From contig JAFTJB010000079.1 of assembly GCA_017456625.1 (NCBI GenBank), positions 1 through 32,829 of the forward strand: 32,829 nucleotides of DNA, in the 5' to 3' direction. Position 1 is the first letter of the stretch. Each line of letters starts with the position of its first letter. A model generated the notes under the pieces. The model did not search any database, was not told where the DNA came from, and worked only from the letters and a program-made list of their open reading frames with translations. Below, piece after piece: positions 1-8,192 of this stretch. Made by a program: the position numbers and the translations under genes. Source of the DNA: Clostridia bacterium. GTDB taxonomy: Bacteria; Bacillota; Clostridia; Oscillospirales; CAG-272.

Positions 1-200
1 CGGCTTTTTACAACCGCGAACAGATGATGGAGGCATATCACACGGCTGTTGAGGAGGGGTATCGATTCTTCAGCTTCGGCGATGCCCTGTTCATCCAAGA
101 AGCGGCTCAATACGGCGTTGCTCCTCGAAAGCGGCTTGACGTAGGGAACTACGCCTGCGCCTTGCTTTCTGCGGTGCGCCTTGTCTTGCTTGCTTCTTGA
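1..200 (+). CDS. queA: QueA, S-adenosylmethionine:tRNA ribosyltransferase-isomerase, C-terminal end only
   Basis: The gene enters from the left edge; the first full codon is at 3 and the stop TGA is at 198-200. The peptide EEGYRFFSFGDALFI matches the conserved QueA C-terminus. QueA transfers and isomerises the ribosyl group of SAM onto preQ1 in tRNA to make epoxyqueuosine, in the cytoplasm. Known QueA proteins end a few residues after this motif, but here the frame runs on for more than 30 residues into a sequence repeated at 280-360. The tail (from about position 108) is therefore probably repeat-derived and not native enzyme. miaA, another tRNA-modification gene, follows on the same strand. 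The identity is well supported; whether the tail affects function is unknown. Confidence 0.85.
   Translation, partial: AFYNREQMMEAYHTAVEEGYRFFSFGDALFIQEAAQYGVAPRKRLDVGNYACALLSAVRLVLLAS
108..189. repeat. Interspersed repeat, copy A (about 80 bp), overlapping the queA 3' end
   Basis: This copy aligns with 280-360. Both start CAATAC.GCGTTGCTCCTCG, share a GAC.TAGG.AACTA.GCCT core and end GGTGCGCCTTGTCTT. The copies are about the same length and diverge mainly in the middle. This one supplies the last codons of queA. Confidence 0.7.
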
Positions 201-279
201 ATGAACGGGAATGTCGGTGCAAAGTCCGATCACGTGTCCCGTAAGCATCGCGGGCTCGATGCTGATTGTATAAATCGTC

Positions 280-390
280 CAATACTGCGTTGCTCCTCGC
301 CTACTCCCTCGACATAGGTAACTATGCCTTCGGGAGGGCGGCTCCGGTGCGCCTTGTCTTTTCATTTTTCATTATTCATTATTCATTTCT
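280..390. repeat. Interspersed repeat, copy B, with an ATTCATT-rich tail
   Basis: This is the second copy of the element at 108-189. Its core CCTCGACATAGG...CTATGCC...CGGGAGG is an imperfect inverted repeat that could fold into a hairpin. It is followed by a short tail of repeated TCATTATTCATT. It lies in the queA-miaA gap just before the miaA ribosome binding site. The 201-279 stretch between the two copies holds no gene I can support. Confidence 0.65.
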
Positions 391-407
391 ATTTTCCGGA
401 GGTCACG

Positions 408-1355
408 ATGGCAGAAAATAAAATCAAAATACTTGCCGTCGTGGGTCCGACGGCGAGCGGAAAGACCGCGCTCTCGGTGGAGCTTGCAAGGAGACTGCAG
501 GGTGAGATCGTTTGTTGCGATTCCATGCAGATCTACCGCCGTATGGATATCGGTACCGCCAAGCCGACCGAGGAGGAAAGGTGCGGTGTGCCGCATCATA
601 TGTTCGATATTGCCGAGCCCGATGCGGGATACTCCTGCGCGGACTACGTCAAGGATGCGAAGGCGGCGATCGAGGAGATCAACGCACGCGGTAAGCTGCC
701 CATTCTGTGCGGTGGCACGGGGCTGTATCTTGACAGCCTTCTGCGCGGCGGCAATTTTGAGGAGACCGAGGTCGATCTCGCATTGCGCGCCGAGCTTGCG
801 GATTTTGCCGCACAAAACGGCAATCACGCGCTCCACGAGCGGCTCCGTGCGGTCGATCCCGAGAGTGCCGATGCGATCCATGAAAACAACGTCAAGCGTG
901 TCATTCGCGCTCTGGAGATCTATCTGACGACGGGCATGACCAAGACCGAGGCGGATGCGCGCTCGCGCCGCTTTGCGGCACCGTATGATGCGACGGTCAT
1001 CGGTCTCTGCTTTGAGGAGCGTGCGCTTTTGTATGATCGCATCGACCGTCGTGTGGAGCTGATGCTCTCGGACGGACTTTTGGAGGAAACGAAGAGACTG
1101 ATGGCAGAGGGCGTATTCGAAAAGAACGCGACCGCGGCACAGGCGATCGGATACAAGGAGCTTTTGGGCCATCTTCGCGGAGAGGGAACGCTTGCGGAGG
1201 CGGTCGAGACCTTAAAGCGCGCCACGCGCCGCTATGCCAAACGTCAAATGACCTGGTTTGGCGCAAAGGATTACGTCAATTGGATCACGCTTGACCAAAA
1301 CGGCGGGATGCGCTCCATGGAGGATATCCTTACGGATGCAATGAAGCTGATTTGA
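408..1355 (+). CDS. miaA: tRNA dimethylallyltransferase MiaA
   Basis: MiaA transfers the dimethylallyl group of DMAPP to N6 of A37 in tRNAs that read codons starting with U. The 315-residue protein has a P-loop GPTASGKT (residues 13-20), DSMQIYR, GTAKP, the DMAPP/tRNA-site GGTGLYL and AIGYKEL, all typical of the family, and its length is normal. I chose the ATG at 408 because GGAGG lies just upstream (about 398-402) and the protein then starts MAENKIKILAVVGPT. An in-frame start further upstream (324) would add a tail read from the repeat. The gene follows queA, so two tRNA-modification enzymes are adjacent. Identification is firm. Confidence 0.95.
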   Translation: MAENKIKILAVVGPTASGKTALSVELARRLQGEIVCCDSMQIYRRMDIGTAKPTEEERCGVPHHMFDIAEPDAGYSCADYVKDAKAAIEEINARGKLPILCGGTGLYLDSLLRGGNFEETEVDLALRAELADFAAQNGNHALHERLRAVDPESADAIHENNVKRVIRALEIYLTTGMTKTEADARSRRFAAPYDATVIGLCFEERALLYDRIDRRVELMLSDGLLEETKRLMAEGVFEKNATAAQAIGYKELLGHLRGEGTLAEAVETLKRATRRYAKRQMTWFGAKDYVNWITLDQNGGMRSMEDILTDAMKLI

Positions 1356-1386
1356 TTTTTTTATCACACGAAAGGGGGAGACGGAT

Positions 1387-2655
1387 ATGACACGGCGTGA
1401 ATTTCTGCGTCGGTATTTTCTCAAGTTCATAGCGGCGCTCACCCTTGTGGGATTGATCGTTTACACGCTCTATCACGCGCTCGGCTCGGCGGCAGGATCG
1501 CTTCTGACCACCCCCGCACGCCGTGTGTCCGATACACAGATCCTCGGTGGCGAGGCGGTGCTCTTTCGCTCGGAGGCATTGCTCGAGGCACCGAGCGACG
1601 GCTTGATCAACGATCTAGTGGAGAGCGGAAGCAAGGTCGCGCGTGACGTCGCGGTCGCACAGGTCTGGCAAAATATGACCGACATGAGCACGGCAGAGGC
1701 ACAGCGCCTGCTCTATCGGTGCAATCGCATCATCTCGGTGCTTGAGGCGGGCAGAGTAGAGGCGGGAGAGCCGCTGTCGGGTGCGCAGGAATGTAAGGAT
1801 CGCATCACTGCCGATTATCTGGCGATCAAGCAGGCGGCGCAGAGCGGCAACCTTTCCGCGTTGGTGGCAATGGAGGACGATATGCTCTCCAACCTTTGCC
1901 GATACGCGACTATGACGGGGACAGATCAGAGCGTCGAGCAGGTGCTGGAGGCAATGAAGGTCAGCAAGAACGCGCTCCTTTTGGGCGGTACCTCGGTTAG
2001 TATCGTCAATACCGAGGCATCGGGCTACTACTATAACCGTGCCTACGTGGACGGTGGAGAGTCGATCTTTACCGAGGATGCGTTGGAGTCGCTGACAGCG
2101 GAGAGCTTTGACGCGCTTTGCGCGCAGTTTGCCGCGATGAAGGACACGGGAAATGCAGTTGGAAAGATGGTGCGCCGACACGAATGGAGCATCGCGGTCG
2201 ATTTTTCGTCGGCGGTATCCTCATTGCTTGTCCCGGGTCTCACCTATCGCGTGACCTTCCCCGAAAACAGCGATCTGGTGCTCACGTTGACCTGCGTGCG
2301 GATCGTTTCGGGCGCGGACGGACGGGAGATCGTGATCCTGCAATCGAGCGACAACCCGCGTGATTTTGAGTATCTCCGCCGCCAGCGTGTGGAGATCGAG
2401 GTCGGCTCCTGCAACGGCTATTACATTCCCGAGCAGGCGCTCCACACGGGGGTTTCCGAGAGCGGGGAGACGGTCGACGGCGTTTATATTTTTGAAAACA
2501 GCACCGTCTATTTCAGACGGATCGAGATTCTCTACCGCGGAGACGGATACGTGATCGCGGCAGAGCAGGGAGACCGTGGCAGCGCGTATCTCGCACTCAA
2601 CGATATCATCGTGATCTCGGGTGGAAATTTGTATGACGGGAGAGTACTGAAATGA
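1387..2655 (+). CDS. HlyD-family membrane-fusion-like protein
   Basis: A 422-residue protein with a short basic N-terminus, one membrane segment (about residues 14-35) and a large extracytoplasmic part. The segment LEAPSDGLINDLVESGSKVA (about residues 60-79) resembles the half-lipoyl hairpin of HlyD/RND adaptor proteins. The middle is helical and the C-terminal half beta-rich. In Clostridia a HlyD-like gene of this kind is commonly found directly upstream of yggS-sepF-yggT, as here, which suggests a role at the division site or cell envelope; this is inference from context. The ribosome binding site AAAGGGGGAG precedes the ATG. Its stop overlaps the next ATG (ATGA), a sign of translational coupling. 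No exporter partner gene is present. Confidence 0.7.
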   Translation: MTRREFLRRYFLKFIAALTLVGLIVYTLYHALGSAAGSLLTTPARRVSDTQILGGEAVLFRSEALLEAPSDGLINDLVESGSKVARDVAVAQVWQNMTDMSTAEAQRLLYRCNRIISVLEAGRVEAGEPLSGAQECKDRITADYLAIKQAAQSGNLSALVAMEDDMLSNLCRYATMTGTDQSVEQVLEAMKVSKNALLLGGTSVSIVNTEASGYYYNRAYVDGGESIFTEDALESLTAESFDALCAQFAAMKDTGNAVGKMVRRHEWSIAVDFSSAVSSLLVPGLTYRVTFPENSDLVLTLTCVRIVSGADGREIVILQSSDNPRDFEYLRRQRVEIEVGSCNGYYIPEQALHTGVSESGETVDGVYIFENSTVYFRRIEILYRGDGYVIAAEQGDRGSAYLALNDIIVISGGNLYDGRVLK

Positions 2656-3362
2656 ATGAGCTTTCATATATGGACCGAAACGTAGAGGCGATCCGCGCGC
2701 GGATCCGTGCGGCAGAGGAGCGGAGCGGAAATCGAGACGTCATGCTCCTCGCTGCGATCAAATATACCGATGCGGCGCACGTCAATTATCTGCACCGTGT
2801 CCTCGGTGTAAACGATGTGGGTGAGAACCGCGTGCAGCAGCTGCTCGAGCGTTGGGAGAGCCTCGACCGAGAGGGGCTTCGCGTGCATTTCATCGGTACG
2901 CTGCAAAAAAACAAGGTCAAGTACATCATCGATAAGGTGTGCATGATCCACTCGCTCGATAGCCTCTCGCTTGCCGCGGAGATCGAAAAGCAGGCGGCAA
3001 AGCACGACCTTACCATGGACGTTCTGGTCGAGATCAACAGCGGAAACGAGGAGCAGAAGGGCGGGATCGCGCTGTCAGAGGTCGAGCAGTTTTGCCGCGA
3101 TTTGCGACAGTTTCCGCACATTTGCCTCAAGGGATTTATGACAATGGCGCCAAAATGCGAAAAAAATGAAGAATATCGAAAATATTTTCATGAAACTTCG
3201 CTCCAATGTCTTGACATTTGGCAAAAAAAATTAGATAATATAGGTAGACCCGTTTTATCCATGGGAATGTCGGGCAGCTTTGAGGTCGCGATCGAGGAAG
3301 GCGCATCGGTCGTAAGGATCGGAAGAGCGCTTTTTGCAGAGCCCGACGGCAGCGCAACGTAA
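2652..3362 (+). CDS. yggS: YggS/PROSC-family pyridoxal-phosphate homeostasis protein
   Basis: A 236-residue, single-domain TIM-barrel protein that binds PLP and buffers its level; it is not a known enzyme. The PLP lysine lies in LLAAIKYTDA (about residue 37). Other family signatures are GENRVQQLLERW, HFIGTLQKNKVKYI, IHSLDS, VLVEINSGNEEQKGGI and the phosphate-binding end MGMSGSFEVAIEEGASVVRIG. It overlaps the upstream HlyD-like gene by ATGA and is followed by sepF, the order common in Gram-positive bacteria. The length is normal for the family. Confidence 0.93.
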   Translation: MNELSYMDRNVEAIRARIRAAEERSGNRDVMLLAAIKYTDAAHVNYLHRVLGVNDVGENRVQQLLERWESLDREGLRVHFIGTLQKNKVKYIIDKVCMIHSLDSLSLAAEIEKQAAKHDLTMDVLVEINSGNEEQKGGIALSEVEQFCRDLRQFPHICLKGFMTMAPKCEKNEEYRKYFHETSLQCLDIWQKKLDNIGRPVLSMGMSGSFEVAIEEGASVVRIGRALFAEPDGSAT

Positions 3363-3391
3363 TTTGGAGAATTATATACGGAGGAATCAAT

Positions 3392-3898
3392 ATGAACATC
3401 ATTAAGAAATTTATGAGAAACGACAATGCCGACTTCGACGATGAGGATTACGGCGATATCTACATCTCCAACGATATTAATATGGACGAGCCCACGACCG
3501 AGGAGGAGCAGGTAGACTCTACCCTCAACAGCCCCGCGCGCAAGGAGCCCGAGATCCATCCCGCAGCTCCCGATACGGTATCCGTCAAGCTCCTTCAGCC
3601 CAAGAGCAGCACCGAGGCACCCAAGATCGCGGACAAGCTCAAGGAGGGGTGCATCGTTCTGCTTGATATCAGCAATCTGCAGACCGCGCAGGCGATCCGC
3701 CTGGTCGACTTCGTTGCGGGCGTTGCATACGTCATCGGCGGCGAGATGATCAAGACCAACAAGAGCACCATTCTGGTTGCTCCGTCGGGTGTAGATGTTT
3801 CCAGCTTTACGGCGGCTGCTCCCGAGGCACCCGCGGCAGAGGAGACCTATGAGGAGGTCGAGGAGACCGAGGAAGTCGAAGAGGCTGACAAAAACTGA
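3392..3898 (+). CDS. sepF: Cell division protein SepF
   Basis: SepF bundles FtsZ filaments and tethers the Z-ring to the membrane. The 168-residue protein starts with an amphipathic membrane-binding stretch (MNIIKKFMRN), then an acidic linker, then the SepF/DUF552 core (about residues 60-138) containing KIADKLKEGCIVLLDIS, the AQAIRLVDFVAGVAYVIGG helix-strand and the ILVAPSGVDVS end. After the core there is an acidic tail rich in Glu (about residues 145-168), an extension beyond the usual end of SepF. GGAGG precedes the ATG. It sits between yggS and yggT, as in many Firmicutes. Confidence 0.92.
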   Translation: MNIIKKFMRNDNADFDDEDYGDIYISNDINMDEPTTEEEQVDSTLNSPARKEPEIHPAAPDTVSVKLLQPKSSTEAPKIADKLKEGCIVLLDISNLQTAQAIRLVDFVAGVAYVIGGEMIKTNKSTILVAPSGVDVSSFTAAAPEAPAAEETYEEVEETEEVEEADKN

Positions 3899-3912
3899 TT
3901 TTTAGACAATGT

Positions 3913-3945
3913 CAAAATGCCGCAGCGACAAGCCGCGGCATTTTG
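3913..3945 (+). terminator. Terminator-like hairpin after sepF
   Basis: CAAAATGCCGC (3913-3923) pairs perfectly with GCGGCATTTTG (3935-3945) around an 11-nt loop. The U-tract lies inside the stem, so termination may be partial, with some read-through to yggT. Confidence 0.6.
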
Positions 3946-3968
3946 CTTATGCATGAAAGGAAGAAACC

Positions 3969-4241
3969 TTGGAAACGGTTATTTTCATTCTGAAGAACTT
4001 TGTATTGGTACTGCTCGAGGTGATGCAGCTTGCCATGCTCGGACGTGCGATCATGTCGTGGTTTGATCACGGTGAGGGAACGGTCTCGACATTTCTGACC
4101 TTTGTCACCGAGCCCTTCATTTTGCCCATTCGCCGTCTGTGCGAGCGGATGCATTGGTTTGAGAATTCCATGATCGACATTCCGTTTTTTATCACAATGA
4201 TTATTTTTATGGTTCTACAGACCTTTTTGTCTGTATTTTAA
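3969..4241 (+). CDS. yggT: YggT-family small membrane protein
   Basis: A 90-residue protein with two membrane segments (about residues 4-28 and 66-88). The linker contains the family pattern of an arginine-rich turn and a proline (VTEPFILPIRRLCER). The start is TTG at 3969, preceded by AAAGGAAG; no ATG fits better. YggT proteins are linked to osmotic tolerance, cell-envelope function and division, and the gene lies next to sepF in many Gram-positive genomes. In relatives a ylmH/divIVA pair often follows; here a phosphohexomutase follows instead. Confidence 0.85.
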   Translation: METVIFILKNFVLVLLEVMQLAMLGRAIMSWFDHGEGTVSTFLTFVTEPFILPIRRLCERMHWFENSMIDIPFFITMIIFMVLQTFLSVF

Positions 4242-4262
4242 CACTTAGAAAGGAGAATTACT

Positions 4263-5684
4263 ATGATTCGCTTTGGTACGGGTGGATGGAGAGCCGTGAT
4301 CGGCTCGGATTTCATCGAAACGAATATTTGCCGTGTCGCGGCGGGAATTTGTGATTTGATCGAGGAGGAGGATAAGGCGGGAAAGCCCGTTATGGTGGGC
4401 TATGACCATCGCTTCCTCTCCGAAACTGCGGCGAGATGGTTGGCGGAGGTGTTTGCCGCGCGCGGGATCCGCACGTGGTTTATGAATCGCTCCGCGCCCA
4501 CACCGCTCGTCATGCACACGGTCATGAAGGAGGGGCTCTATTTTGGCGTGGAGATCACGGCGAGCCACAACCCTGCGACCTACAACGGCATCAAGCTGAT
4601 CGTGGAGGAGGGAAGAGACGCACCGCTTGAGACCACGCAACGCCTTGAGGAGTTGATCGAAGCCATTCCGGCAGGCGAGATTTCGCGTATGCCCTTTGAG
4701 CAAGCTTGCGAGGAGGGGTTGGTGGAATACCGTAAAAATCCCTTCAATGATTTTATAGACGATATTCTTTCGGTGCTCAACGTAGAGGCGATCCGTGCGC
4801 ACGGTGCGCGCGTGCTCTTTGACCCGATGTACGGATCGGGCACCTATCCGCTTCTTGTTATTCTTTGCACCACGCGTTGCACGGTGGACATGATCCACAA
4901 CCACAGAGACGCACACTTTGGCGGCAATCTGCCCGCTCCCTCGCAAAAGGGCTTGGATGAGCTGCGCACGCGCGTTTTGGCGGGCGGCTACGAGCTTGGC
5001 ATTGCGTTTGACGGCGACGGAGACCGCTTAGGGATTCTCGATCGCAACGGTCGCTACCTTTCCGCGAATGAGATCCTCGTGATGCTTTATTGGTATCTGC
5101 ATGAGGTCAAGGGCTGGAAGGGTCCCGTGGTGCGCAATCTTTCCACCACACATATGCTCGACGTGATGGCGCGCGATTTCGGCGAGACCTGCTATGAGGT
5201 TCCCGTTGGATTTAAGTACATTTCCGCAGGGATCGACGAGGTGGATGCGGTGCTGGGCGGCGAGTCCTCGGGAGGACTGACTGTGCGCGGACACATTCAC
5301 GGTAAGGATTCGATCTATGCGGCATCGCTCTTTGTGGAAATGATCTCCGTGGTCGAAAAAACGCCCTCTGAGATCATGGATATGCTCAACGCGCGCTACG
5401 GTCGCTTTGAGATGGTCGAGGATAACATTCGCTTCACCGAGGCGCAAAAGCAGACGGTGGATCGCATCATCTTCGAGGAGCGACAGATCCCACAATTTGC
5501 CGCAAAGGTGGCGCGTGTCAGCTACGAGGACGGCTGCAAGGTCTATTTCGACGACGAGAGCTTTGTCAGTTGCCGCTTCTCGGGAACGGAGCCGTTGCTC
5601 CGTATCTTTGCCGAGGCGAAGGACGAGCAGATCGCGAGAGCTTATATCGACGCATTCCGTCAGCTCCTTGCACTGGAAGAATAA
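4263..5684 (+). CDS. Phosphoglucomutase/phosphomannomutase family enzyme
   Basis: This family interconverts hexose 1- and 6-phosphates through a phosphoserine. The 473-residue protein carries all four signatures: the active-site TASHNP (Ser101), the metal loop DGDGDR (250-255), the sugar-specificity loop GGESSGG (332-338, Glu334) and the phosphate-binding SGTEP (440-444). The length is typical. AAAGGAGAA precedes the ATG. The exact substrate (glucose, mannose or glucosamine phosphate) cannot be told from the motifs. It closes the housekeeping block and is followed by a strong terminator shared with the convergent AraC gene. Confidence 0.92.
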   Translation: MIRFGTGGWRAVIGSDFIETNICRVAAGICDLIEEEDKAGKPVMVGYDHRFLSETAARWLAEVFAARGIRTWFMNRSAPTPLVMHTVMKEGLYFGVEITASHNPATYNGIKLIVEEGRDAPLETTQRLEELIEAIPAGEISRMPFEQACEEGLVEYRKNPFNDFIDDILSVLNVEAIRAHGARVLFDPMYGSGTYPLLVILCTTRCTVDMIHNHRDAHFGGNLPAPSQKGLDELRTRVLAGGYELGIAFDGDGDRLGILDRNGRYLSANEILVMLYWYLHEVKGWKGPVVRNLSTTHMLDVMARDFGETCYEVPVGFKYISAGIDEVDAVLGGESSGGLTVRGHIHGKDSIYAASLFVEMISVVEKTPSEIMDMLNARYGRFEMVEDNIRFTEAQKQTVDRIIFEERQIPQFAAKVARVSYEDGCKVYFDDESFVSCRFSGTEPLLRIFAEAKDEQIARAYIDAFRQLLALEE

Positions 5685-5691
5685 AAAAACG

Positions 5692-5728
5692 AAAGCACGC
5701 AGGGAAAATGCCCTTGCGTGCTTTTTTT
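5692..5728. terminator. Bidirectional terminator between convergent genes
   Basis: GCACGCAGGG and CCCTTGCGTGC form a stem with a one-base bulge around AAAATG. An A-run precedes it and a T7 run follows it, so it can stop transcription from both the phosphohexomutase and the convergent AraC gene. Confidence 0.85.
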
Positions 5729-6489
5729 CAGAGCTTGAAGATCTGATTTGCCTTTCGGTATTCCGAGGGTGTGGTACCTGTATGATCCTTGAAGATCCTA
5801 CAAAAGTGATACGCGCTTGAAAAGCCGCAGGCATCCGCGATCGCCGTGATCGTCAACGCACCCTCGCAGAGCAATTCCTTCGCCCTTTGGAGCCGAACGT
5901 TGATCACGAATTGCTTTGGGGATATCTTGAAATGCTTGGTAAAGAGCTTGCGGAAGTAGACCTCGCTGATGTTACACTCGCGAGCCAGACGTTCGTTGGT
6001 AAGACTTGGATCACTGTAATCACTTTTGATTCGTCGGATCGCGTTTTTTAACTCATGCGGTGTGCTTTCGGAGGAGAGTGTGTGCAGCATGGCGTAAAAA
6101 ATACTGAAAATCTGTGCGCGGTTTTCATCAAAGCGGATCAGTCGCTTCATCATCTCAAAATCAGAGAGCAGTTGTTCTCGGTTTTGAATGGGGAGGACGG
6201 TGATCTTGTCGCACAAGTGCTCCATGCAATCAAAATTGATCACGGGAAAATGCCCCGTTCGGTCACCGTGGATCAAATACGTGCCACCCTTTGGCAAAAG
6301 GATCGCCGTGTTCTCATTTGAGACATATTCCACTCCGTTTTGCGTGTAAGTGATCTGACCGTCCAGACAGAGGGATAATCCGTAGCACCGCCTGTTTTGC
6401 ATTTTTTCGTACCGTCCTTTGGGAGAATAAACAGAAATGGCTTGATCGATCACGGTGACGGTCGCGCTTTTTAAATCCATGTTTTTCAC
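5728..6489 (-). CDS. AraC-family transcriptional regulator (module 1)
   Basis: A 253-residue protein with an N-terminal cupin-like sensor (about residues 15-100, including LLPKGGTYLIHGD) and a C-terminal double helix-turn-helix (about 150-250). The DNA-binding half reads LTNERLARECNISEVYFRKLF, then TITAIADACGFSSAYHFCRIF, then the family end GTTPSEYR. AAGGAGGTG precedes the ATG. It is divergent from the SDR-led operon at 6643 with a 153-bp gap holding promoters for both directions, so it is the likely activator of that operon. The effector is unknown. Confidence 0.9.
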   Translation of the reverse strand: MKNMDLKSATVTVIDQAISVYSPKGRYEKMQNRRCYGLSLCLDGQITYTQNGVEYVSNENTAILLPKGGTYLIHGDRTGHFPVINFDCMEHLCDKITVLPIQNREQLLSDFEMMKRLIRFDENRAQIFSIFYAMLHTLSSESTPHELKNAIRRIKSDYSDPSLTNERLARECNISEVYFRKLFTKHFKISPKQFVINVRLQRAKELLCEGALTITAIADACGFSSAYHFCRIFKDHTGTTPSEYRKANQIFKL

Positions 6490-6503
6490 CTCCTTATGCT
6501 TTT

Positions 6504-6532
6504 ATAATATCACTTCATGTATTATATTTCAA
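6504..6532 (-). promoter_or_regulatory. SigA-type promoter for the AraC gene
   Basis: On the minus strand TTGAAA (6527-6532) and TATTAT (6504-6509) are separated by 17 bp, just upstream of the AraC ribosome binding site. Confidence 0.55.
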
Positions 6533-6584
6533 TATATTTTGCGTATTTTGTATCAAAAACATCAAAACTATATCGAAATGTGGA

Positions 6585-6613
6585 TTGCCTTTCTCGGCTT
6601 CTGTTGCTATAAT
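6585..6613 (+). promoter_or_regulatory. SigA-type promoter for the module 1 operon
   Basis: TTGCCT (6585-6590) and TATAAT (6608-6613) lie 17 bp apart, about 30 bp before the SDR start at 6643. The A/T-rich stretch upstream (6530-6580) is the natural place for AraC binding. Confidence 0.65.
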
Positions 6614-6642
6614 GAAGAAAATAAGACAAGGAGGACATAAAA

Positions 6643-7416
6643 ATGGATTTTACGGGACAGGTTGCGATCAGCACGGGCGCGGCATCGGGCATGGGCTTGC
6701 TCTTTGCCGAAAATTTTGCTGTACTCGGTGGCAACGTGCTACTATGTGACGTCAATGAAGCGGTGCTGAAGGAAAAGGTTGAAGCGATCAACCAAAAGGG
6801 CGCGGGACGCGCGCTTGGTATGGCTTGCGACGTGCGTGATTATGCGCAGGTGTGCGCCGCGCGTGACAGAGCCGTTGAGGCGTTCGGTCGGATCGACGTG
6901 ATGGCAAATTTTGCGGGCGGAACGGCAGTGCGTATGTGCAAGGTGGATAAGTCACAATATCCCGAATTCCCCGACGTGCCGATCGACGTCTTCGATTGGG
7001 GGATTGACGTCAATCTCAAGGGTCCCTTCTACTTTGCGCACGCGGTGCTGGGGCAAATGAGAGAACAAAAAAGCGGTCTGATCATCAATATCGGCTCGAT
7101 CACAGGCGCGGAGGGAGGCGGATATGGCATGGACTATCCCACCGCGAAGGCGGGATTGATGTACGGTCTGACCAAATCCATAGCGCAGTTCGGCGCAAAA
7201 TACGGCATCCGTTGCGTTTGTGTCTCTCCCGGACCTGTGTTGACGCGCGCCGCAATGGCAAAGATGAAAACACCGCTCGGTAGGGCAGCAGAACCGCAGG
7301 AGATCATCGATCTCGTCCTCTTTATCGCCTCTGACAAGGGGCAATTTATCAACGGAGAGAACATTATGATCGACGGCGGAAGAAACGCAATGGGAAGGAA
7401 GGTGCCCGAGATATGA
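6643..7416 (+). CDS. Short-chain dehydrogenase/reductase (SDR)
   Basis: A 257-residue classical SDR, NAD(P)-dependent. It has the cofactor motif TGAASGMG (residues 11-18), ANFAG in place of NNAG, the catalytic Ser in NIGSITG, YPTAK (Tyr-x3-Lys) and the IMIDGG end. The aspartate of CDVRD suggests normal adenine binding. A long insertion (about residues 95-120) sits between the NAG motif and the catalytic region. AAGGAGGAC precedes the ATG. It is the first gene of a seven-gene run; its stop overlaps the next start by ATGA. The substrate is unknown; sugar, sugar-acid or cyclitol oxidation fits the context. Confidence 0.88.
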   Translation: MDFTGQVAISTGAASGMGLLFAENFAVLGGNVLLCDVNEAVLKEKVEAINQKGAGRALGMACDVRDYAQVCAARDRAVEAFGRIDVMANFAGGTAVRMCKVDKSQYPEFPDVPIDVFDWGIDVNLKGPFYFAHAVLGQMREQKSGLIINIGSITGAEGGGYGMDYPTAKAGLMYGLTKSIAQFGAKYGIRCVCVSPGPVLTRAAMAKMKTPLGRAAEPQEIIDLVLFIASDKGQFINGENIMIDGGRNAMGRKVPEI

Positions 7417-8180
7417 AAAAGCCAACGTTTTTGACCTATGAAAAAGCGACCTTGACCTGCATGGTGCAGGCGGAAACACCCGAGCGGATCAAGGAATTGA
7501 TCCGCCTGTCGATCCCCGAGGGCGCGGAGGCGTTCGGGATGCAGTTTTGCAGACTGAAGGCGGAATACCGCAACGCAGAGACCTATCGCGAGCTGTTTGC
7601 GTTTGCGTCGCCCTATCCTACCTACGTCACAAACTATCGGGGCGAAGGGAATAAAGGCAAGACCGATGAGATACTTGCCAAGGAGCTTTTGGAGCTTGCC
7701 GAATGCGGCGCAACGCTCTGTGACGTGATGGGCGACTACTTTGATCGCTGCGAGGGAGAGCTGACAATGGATGCCGTCGCCGTCAAAAAGCAGATGAAAC
7801 TCATTGATGATCTCCATGCACGAGGCGCGGAGGTTCTGATGTCCTCGCACGTTTGCAAATATACGCCTGCCGAGCGCGTTTTGGAGATCGCCTTGGAGCA
7901 TCAAAGACGCGGTGCCGACATTTGCAAGATCGTTACAAAGGCGGAAACCGTGGAGCAGCAGATCGAAAATCTGCGCATCATCAACCTGCTTAAAGAAAAC
8001 CTAAAAATTCCGTTCCTCTTCCTTTGCGGAGGAGAATGTCATATTTTGCGCCGTATTGGCGGAGAGCTTGGATGCTGTATGTATCTCTGCGTGCATGAGC
8101 ACGATGCGATCGCAACTGCCTCTCAACCGCTTTTGCGTGACGTCAAGACGATCAGAGATCATCTACATATTAATCGGTAA
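7413..8180 (+). CDS. Type I 3-dehydroquinate dehydratase-like protein lacking the conserved Glu
   Basis: A 255-residue TIM-barrel protein that can be aligned with AroD (type I dehydroquinase). The Schiff-base lysine is present in GADICKIV (Lys172), the catalytic His in MSSHVCKYTP (His146), an Arg in ILRRIGGELG (Arg213/214) and a Gln in ATASQPL (Gln238). The Glu of the AroD I-D-[LV]-E motif, which helps position the His, is replaced: CDVMGDYF has Met106. It is coupled to the upstream SDR by ATGA overlap and lies in a catabolic-looking operon rather than with other aro genes. It may be a Schiff-base dehydratase or lyase on another substrate, or act in quinate/shikimate breakdown. The family call is fairly safe; the reaction is not known. 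Confidence 0.7.
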   Translation: MKKPTFLTYEKATLTCMVQAETPERIKELIRLSIPEGAEAFGMQFCRLKAEYRNAETYRELFAFASPYPTYVTNYRGEGNKGKTDEILAKELLELAECGATLCDVMGDYFDRCEGELTMDAVAVKKQMKLIDDLHARGAEVLMSSHVCKYTPAERVLEIALEHQRRGADICKIVTKAETVEQQIENLRIINLLKENLKIPFLFLCGGECHILRRIGGELGCCMYLCVHEHDAIATASQPLLRDVKTIRDHLHINR

Positions 8181-8192
8181 AGGAGAGTACGT

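Noticed and set aside
91..282. A 63-codon minus-strand frame near the left edge
   Set aside because: It lies across the QueA end and the repeat, is very rich in Arg and Gln, and has no ribosome binding site; typical of a repeat read in a spurious frame.
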